The notes below the pieces were generated by a model that searched no databases, was not told the DNA's origin, and saw only the letters and a list, made by a program, of their open reading frames with translations. Positions 5,245 through 8,398 of a DNA stretch of 8,398 nucleotides are shown in pieces. The number at the start of each line of letters is the position of its first letter. The stretch's first letter is position 1. This DNA is from JBBQWZ01 sp043788745 (GTDB lineage Bacteria; Acidobacteriota; Terriglobia; Bryobacterales; Bryobacteraceae), in contig JAYVTO010000144.1 of assembly GCA_043788745.1 (NCBI GenBank), positions 1 through 8,398 of the forward strand. Reading direction: 5' to 3'. Made by a program: the position numbers and the translations under genes.

Positions 5245-5751
5245 ATGTCGAGCGCCGTGCTGGTCCCGCTGTCGGAATACCTAGGGCAAACCTATCACCC
5301 GGACCGCGACTATGTGGAAGGCATTCTTCAGGAGCGGAACGTGGGCGAGATCAGTCATAGCGATGCGCAGACAGCGGTGGCCGCGTTTGTGCGCGCCCAA
5401 TTGCGTGGCTTTTGGGCGGGAGTCGAAGTTCGCGTCCAGGTGAAGGCCAATCGATTTCGGGTTCCGGACGTGACCATCGTACGAGGCGGCAAGCCGGAAG
5501 GCCGCATCATCACGCAGCCTCCGGAGATTGCTGTCGAGGTTCTTTCGCCGGACGACCGCGCTGCTGATATCCAGGAGCGGATCGACGACTACCTCAGCTT
5601 TGGTGTGCCGTGCGTGTGGGTGATCCACCCGGAGACGCGACGGGCGTGGTTGCATACCAGTGACGGGTCACGGGAAGCGAAGGATGGCGTACTACGGAAT
5701 CCGGCGGGCGATGTCGCGGTTCCGCTGGCGGCGATTTTCGATGAAGCATAG
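5245..5751 (+). CDS. Uma2 family PD-(D/E)XK nuclease-fold protein
   Basis: 168 residues. Uma2 hallmarks in order: SEYLGQTYHPDRDYVEGIL (10-28), the usual N-terminal segment ending in the conserved D.VEG; a helix carrying H38 and residues 40-54; EVRVQVKANRFRVPDVTIV (61-79) with the active-site Asp75; PPEIAVEVLSPDDRAADI (92-109) with Glu98 in the VEVLSP motif; and IDDYLSFGVPCVWVIHPETR (113-132). The family shares the PD-(D/E)XK fold but the usual lysine is not in the EVL core, so catalysis is unproven. It is expanded in Cyanobacteria, Acidobacteriota and Chloroflexota, often in solitary genes of unknown role. The start at 5245 matches family length, and the -10 lies directly before it. Upstream in-frame codons give no family sequence. 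Confidence 0.9.
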   Translation: MSSAVLVPLSEYLGQTYHPDRDYVEGILQERNVGEISHSDAQTAVAAFVRAQLRGFWAGVEVRVQVKANRFRVPDVTIVRGGKPEGRIITQPPEIAVEVLSPDDRAADIQERIDDYLSFGVPCVWVIHPETRRAWLHTSDGSREAKDGVLRNPAGDVAVPLAAIFDEA

Positions 5752-5833
5752 CGGTGCGCTACGCCGTCATTGAGTTCCGGATTCAGGGACGCGCGGCAGA
5801 TGGCGAGGAACTCGGCGAAGGCGGTTTTGAATC

Positions 5834-6007
5834 ATGGAAACCGTCGCCATCGTCAAGGACCTTCCCGCCTACCACCAGTCGGGGGAGAGTTCGAGCATGA
5901 CGTACGTTGGTATCGTAGCAGGACTGTTTGTTGGGCTGGCGTCGCGGTCGCCCCGGCAGTCGCGGTCGCCCCGGCGAGTCTACTCCCTTGTAAATGAGCC
6001 GTGGTGA
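5834..6007 (+). CDS. Doubtful small ORF with hydrophobic segment and SRSPR repeat
   Basis: 57 codons from ATG to TGA. The translation begins METVAIVKDLPAYHQ, has a hydrophobic stretch MTYVGIVAGLFVGLA (22-36) and then SRSPRQSRSPRR (37-48), encoded by the 18-bp tandem duplication, which keeps this frame. There is no clear Shine-Dalgarno and no family I recognise. Met22 could be an internal start. The low-complexity neighbourhood and three overlapping open frames argue that this may be chance. Confidence 0.15.
   Translation: METVAIVKDLPAYHQSGESSSMTYVGIVAGLFVGLASRSPRQSRSPRRVYSLVNEPW
5941..5976. repeat. 18-bp tandem duplication
   Basis: Two head-to-tail copies of an 18-bp unit starting GTCGCGGTCGCC (5941-5958 and 5959-5976), identical except for the last base (A versus G). 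A length of six codons keeps any overlapping frame open. Within each unit GTCGC and GGTCGC are themselves similar. Probably a replication-slippage product. Confidence 0.8.
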
Positions 6008-6199
6008 ATCCGCTCCCGACGCGTCCCTTCGGGCCGCTTTGGTCGCGGCTCGGATTTGGGGCTTTTTTGTCTTGCGCAGGGGCGTGCCGCGCTGGTTCAT
6101 GGCGGTCATGACGCGCGGGCGCGGCTGTGACTTCCCGTAGCGGGCAGGCTGTTCGCGGTTCTTTGCTGGCGCGCGGCCGGGGATTTTTCACAGTTTCTA

Positions 6200-6221
6200 A
6201 AACCCGGGGGGTGCCGGGTTT
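6200..6221. terminator. GC-rich hairpin upstream of the tad genes
   Basis: AAACCCGG (6200-6207) and CCGGGTTT (6214-6221) form a perfect 8-bp stem with a 6-nt loop. A second CCCGGGG at 6222-6228 allows alternative pairing. There is no T-run directly after the stem on plus; on minus the TTT is inside the stem. It could end transcription coming from the left or sit in a long tad leader; a terminator role is tentative. Confidence 0.25.
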
Positions 6222-6347
6222 CCCGGGGTAATAGCCGCGCCAGTTGCGGCGTGGGTACATGCGTACTAAGGACTTACACCTCAATAACAGGCACATTAAG
6301 GTCTTTGCTCTATTCGGAACGCGTCCTGTGTAGCCGATGTCATCAGT

Positions 6348-7508
6348 ATGACGCGAAATTGGGGAAGGATCCCCGTAACTTCTCTTCGCCTTAGAAAGCA
6401 AAAAGGCGTGACGATGATAGTGGTTTCGATCGCTGCCTTTGGCTTGGTTGGAGTGCTTGGCGTCGCCGCCGATATGGGGCGGGTGTTTATCGCCAAGAAC
6501 GAAACGCAGACCTATTGCGACGCCGGAGCCTTGGCTGCGGCGTTGGCACTCGACGGAACGGCGAGCGGAATCACTAAGGCGACGACCGCGGCTGCCGCCG
6601 CGGGAAACGGGTGGAACCTTGGGATGGCTACGCTACCAGCGCCGACGGTGGAGTTCGCGACGGCAGCGGCCGGCCCGTGGTCAACATCCGCGGCGGCGGC
6701 AATTTTGTCCTCCTACGTTCGAGTGACGGCGAACGTCGATGTGACGACGTACTTTGCCACGATTTTTTCGCAGTCCACGACGCAGCGGGTGAGATCAATT
6801 GGTGTAGCGGCGCAGATTCCACTGTCGAACCTCACGCAGGGGCTAGGGCCGTATACCGCGGTGGCGAGCGATCTTTCGTCGCCGACGTTCGGCCTGGTCG
6901 TTGGGTCGCAGTACGACATTCAGTGGCCGCAATACAATGCCACGAGAAGCGGATGCAACGCAAGCAACCCGGATAGGTGCTTCAACCAAGATACTTGCAC
7001 GGGCGAACAAACGAACGCGCGGCGGCAGGCGATCTGGCAAATGACCCAGACCTGGGGCTCGAGCACAAACGGCTACTGGGGTGGCACGTCGAACTCCGAG
7101 ATCACCGCAGAGGTTCTTAACCTGGTGCAATTGCAGGCAGTGGCTGTCGGCGGCAGCCTCACCATGACGAACGGGAACAAGCAGGCACAGGCCGGCGTTC
7201 TCGACACGCGGGTGGGCCAGGACAACGACATGACGTCCGGCACAGCGAGCGCCTATCTCGCGAGTTCGACGCACAACGGACGCCGGCTGTTCTCGATTCC
7301 GATCGTGTCCCCGACGGGGCCCGGCACATCCACGGTGAACGGTTACGGATTGTTCCTGCTGAACTCGAACGGAATGAGCAGTAACTACTACCAGCAGGGG
7401 AACGGGAACGACGGATTCTGCGCAATTTTTGCCGGTTCTTACGTGATTGGCTCGATTGGGCCGGGTGTGGGCGCGAGCGGCGGATATAAGGTGCAACTGG
7501 TTCAATGA
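6348..7508 (+). CDS. TadG-like (Tad/DUF2134-type) pilus-assembly protein
   Basis: 386 residues. Short basic N-terminus RLRKQKGVT (14-22), a membrane helix (about 23-43), then ADMGRVFIAKNETQTYCDAGALAAALALDG (41-70). This is the TadG-type N-terminus: a Gly before the helix, D..R at its end, then A/D-rich helix. The remaining 300 residues are a Ser/Thr/Gly/Asn-rich presumed periplasmic domain with four cysteines (203, 211, 217, 358), in addition to Cys57, that could form disulfides in the envelope. TadG-like proteins are bitopic components of Tad (Flp) pilus machines. No Shine-Dalgarno precedes the ATG, and GTG at codon 21 or ATG at codon 23 would lose the charged segment. The stop overlaps the tadE-like ATG (ATGA), so the two are translationally coupled. 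Confidence 0.82.
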   Translation: MTRNWGRIPVTSLRLRKQKGVTMIVVSIAAFGLVGVLGVAADMGRVFIAKNETQTYCDAGALAAALALDGTASGITKATTAAAAAGNGWNLGMATLPAPTVEFATAAAGPWSTSAAAAILSSYVRVTANVDVTTYFATIFSQSTTQRVRSIGVAAQIPLSNLTQGLGPYTAVASDLSSPTFGLVVGSQYDIQWPQYNATRSGCNASNPDRCFNQDTCTGEQTNARRQAIWQMTQTWGSSTNGYWGGTSNSEITAEVLNLVQLQAVAVGGSLTMTNGNKQAQAGVLDTRVGQDNDMTSGTASAYLASSTHNGRRLFSIPIVSPTGPGTSTVNGYGLFLLNSNGMSSNYYQQGNGNDGFCAIFAGSYVIGSIGPGVGASGGYKVQLVQ

Positions 7509-7972
7509 CACGCCTACTGTGGAAACTCAGGCGTCTACGCGAGGACCGGCGCGGCAACGCGATGATCGAGTTCGCAATCGGCGGGAGCTTATTGGTGGCC
7601 GCGTTTACGGGCACGTTCCAGTTTGGCTACGCGTTCTACCAGTACAATTCGCTCGAGAACGCGGTGAATTTGGCGACACGCTACGCGGCCATACGGGCGT
7701 ACGATTCTTCGACCACGACGCCGTCCGACGCGTTCAAAAATGCCGTGAAGAATATGGTTGTGTATGGGGATCCGGCGGGGGGTACCTTCCCGGTGTTGCC
7801 CGGACTGACGACCAGTAACGTCACCCTTACAGTGACGTTCACGAACAATGTCCCAACGGCGATGACGGTAGCCGTGACGGGATATACACTCGATGCCGCG
7901 GTTACCACGATCAATTTGAGCAACAAACCGAAGGCGACGTATCCGTATCAAGGGATCTATTCGCCAGCGTAG
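7505..7972 (+). CDS. TadE-like pseudopilin
   Basis: 155 residues. Basic N-terminus, then RRGNAMIEFAIGGSLLVAAF (15-34), TGTFQFGYAFYQYNSLENAV (35-54) and NLATRYAA (55-62). This is the TadE signature: Gly-x-x-x-x-Glu with Glu22, a membrane helix (about 23-46), F.F...F..Y..L..A...A.RYAA. TadE proteins are pilin-like subunits processed by a prepilin peptidase (TadV) in the Tad system. The C-terminal 90 residues are Thr/Val-rich beta-type sequence outside the membrane. AAGGTG 11 nt upstream may serve as Shine-Dalgarno within the end of the TadG-like gene, with the ATGA overlap. The second TadE-like gene starts 41 bp downstream. Confidence 0.9.
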   Translation: MTRLLWKLRRLREDRRGNAMIEFAIGGSLLVAAFTGTFQFGYAFYQYNSLENAVNLATRYAAIRAYDSSTTTPSDAFKNAVKNMVVYGDPAGGTFPVLPGLTTSNVTLTVTFTNNVPTAMTVAVTGYTLDAAVTTINLSNKPKATYPYQGIYSPA

Positions 7973-8002
7973 GAAAACTGTCCGGTAGTCGATTCAAGAG
8001 CA

Positions 8003-8008
8003 AAAGGA
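8003..8008 (+). promoter_or_regulatory. Ribosome binding site for the second TadE-like gene
   Basis: AAAGGA 5 nt before the GTG at 8014. It decides this GTG as start, since the frame is open well upstream without an ATG. Confidence 0.65.
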
Positions 8009-8013
8009 TCATT

Positions 8014-8398
8014 GTGAGTTCGCGGATAACGCCCCCCATCTCCGAGTCACGGCGACGAAAGACACGGCCTGTTTCGGCGCGGCGTCTGGAGCGGAGCAAA
8101 GGCAATACGATTGTCGAATCTTCATTGATTCTGACAGCGCTGTTTTTTCTGATTCTCGGCGCGTTCGACTTCGGCCAGTTCCTGTTCATCCATCAGGCAT
8201 TGGTTGAGAGGACAAGGTACGCCGCGAGGTGGGGAGCGATCAGTAATGCGACGGACGCTACGTCCATCCGCAACGTGATCCTGTACAACCAAGCGGCAAC
8301 CCCGGCCGCAGGCACACCGGGATACTTCGGGTTGACGAGCACCATGGTGCAGATATCGACGCCGGGCAGTGGGACCGCGGATTACCGGCTGAAGGTAC
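8014..8398 (+). CDS. Second TadE-like pseudopilin, cut by window edge
   Basis: 128 codons from GTG 8014 to the window end, no stop reached. A long, strongly basic N-terminus (SRRRKTRPVSARRLERSKG, 12-30) is followed by the TadE signature: GNTIVESSLILTALFFLILG (30-49) with the conserved Glu35, FDFGQFLFIHQALVERTR (51-68) and YAARWGAIS (69-77). The N-terminal cytoplasmic segment is about 10 residues longer than in the upstream TadE-like protein. The region after the helix differs from it, so the two are diverged paralogues, not a recent duplication. It is preceded by AAAGGA and follows the first TadE-like gene by 41 bp, so it is probably the third gene of the same operon. Two TadE-like proteins plus a TadG-like one is a common arrangement for Tad minor subunits. 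Confidence 0.88.
   Translation, partial: MSSRITPPISESRRRKTRPVSARRLERSKGNTIVESSLILTALFFLILGAFDFGQFLFIHQALVERTRYAARWGAISNATDATSIRNVILYNQAATPAAGTPGYFGLTSTMVQISTPGSGTADYRLKV

Larger units (their letters stand above)
5752..6347. other. Gene-poor stretch between Uma2 and the tad genes
   Basis: About 600 bp with no confident gene. It contains an 18-bp tandem duplication (5941-5976), a doubtful 57-codon ORF (5834-6007), a hairpin (6200-6221) and the presumed promoter region of the tad genes. Frames on both strands give Arg/Pro/Ser-rich, low-complexity translations with no known motif. No Flp pilin gene (short leader peptide, G/E cleavage, hydrophobic helix) is present. Immediately after the Uma2 stop a GTG-started frame of 48 codons (5754-5900) exists but carries no recognisable signature. 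Confidence 0.6.

Noticed and set aside
5853..6401. Open frame of 182 codons on the minus strand across the gene-poor stretch
   Set aside because: Arg/Pro/Thr-rich low-complexity product, no ribosome binding site, overlaps the start of the TadG-like gene; probably a chance frame in GC-rich DNA.
6843..7511. Open frame of 222 codons on the minus strand
   Set aside because: Antisense to the TadG-like gene, which is tied to the tad operon by an ATGA overlap; the minus product has no motif.

Overview
The window looks like a chromosomal segment of a high-GC, soil-type bacterium. The best guess is an acidobacterium of the Solibacter/Bryobacter kind. The reasons are a Uma2-family PD-(D/E)XK protein, a lineage-typical 'STGP...GK...NALRHGL' protein, a PilZ single-domain protein, a short YdcF-like protein and a TadG-TadE-TadE set. 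The assignment is inference from gene content and was not checked by a search.

Layout. (1) 1-900, minus strand: a PilZ domain protein, then a short Wzz-like membrane protein, then the first 15 codons of another gene whose ATG overlaps the Wzz-like stop. This reads as a small c-di-GMP/exopolysaccharide-flavoured operon leaving the window at its left edge. (2) 901-1070: a divergent control region holding a hairpin in the PilZ leader and, for the plus strand, a promoter with a dyad over its -35. (3) 1071-1523, plus: a RidA-family protein with a signal peptide. (4) 1501-3647, minus: a SpoU/TrmH-type RNA 2'-O-methyltransferase followed by rarA, probably one operon; rarA overlaps the RidA gene tail-to-tail by 23 bp. 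(5) 3677-4273, plus: a YdcF/SanA-like (DUF218) protein with a lipobox, diverging from the methyltransferase across only 29 bp that contains a nearly symmetrical -10 element. (6) 4274-4440: a REP-like hairpin flanked by direct repeats. (7) 4441-5070, minus: a basic protein of the NALRHGL family, function unknown. (8) 5245-5751, plus: a Uma2-family protein. (9) 5752-6347: about 600 bp without a confident gene, holding an 18-bp tandem duplication, a doubtful small ORF and a hairpin. (10) 6348 to the end, plus: a TadG-like protein, a TadE-like protein (ATGA overlap) and the start of a second TadE-like protein, cut by the window edge. These are the bitopic, pilin-like minor components of a Tad (Flp) pilus system.

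No defence island, CRISPR array, tRNA, rRNA or intact mobile element was seen. The most interesting signal is in transcription and translation starts. Three genes on both strands (RidA, the RNA methyltransferase, Uma2) each have a TANNNT -10 hexamer ending exactly 6 nt before the ATG and lack a Shine-Dalgarno at the start, which suggests leaderless mRNAs. Other genes in the same window (PilZ, NALRHGL protein, second TadE) have ordinary Shine-Dalgarno sites.
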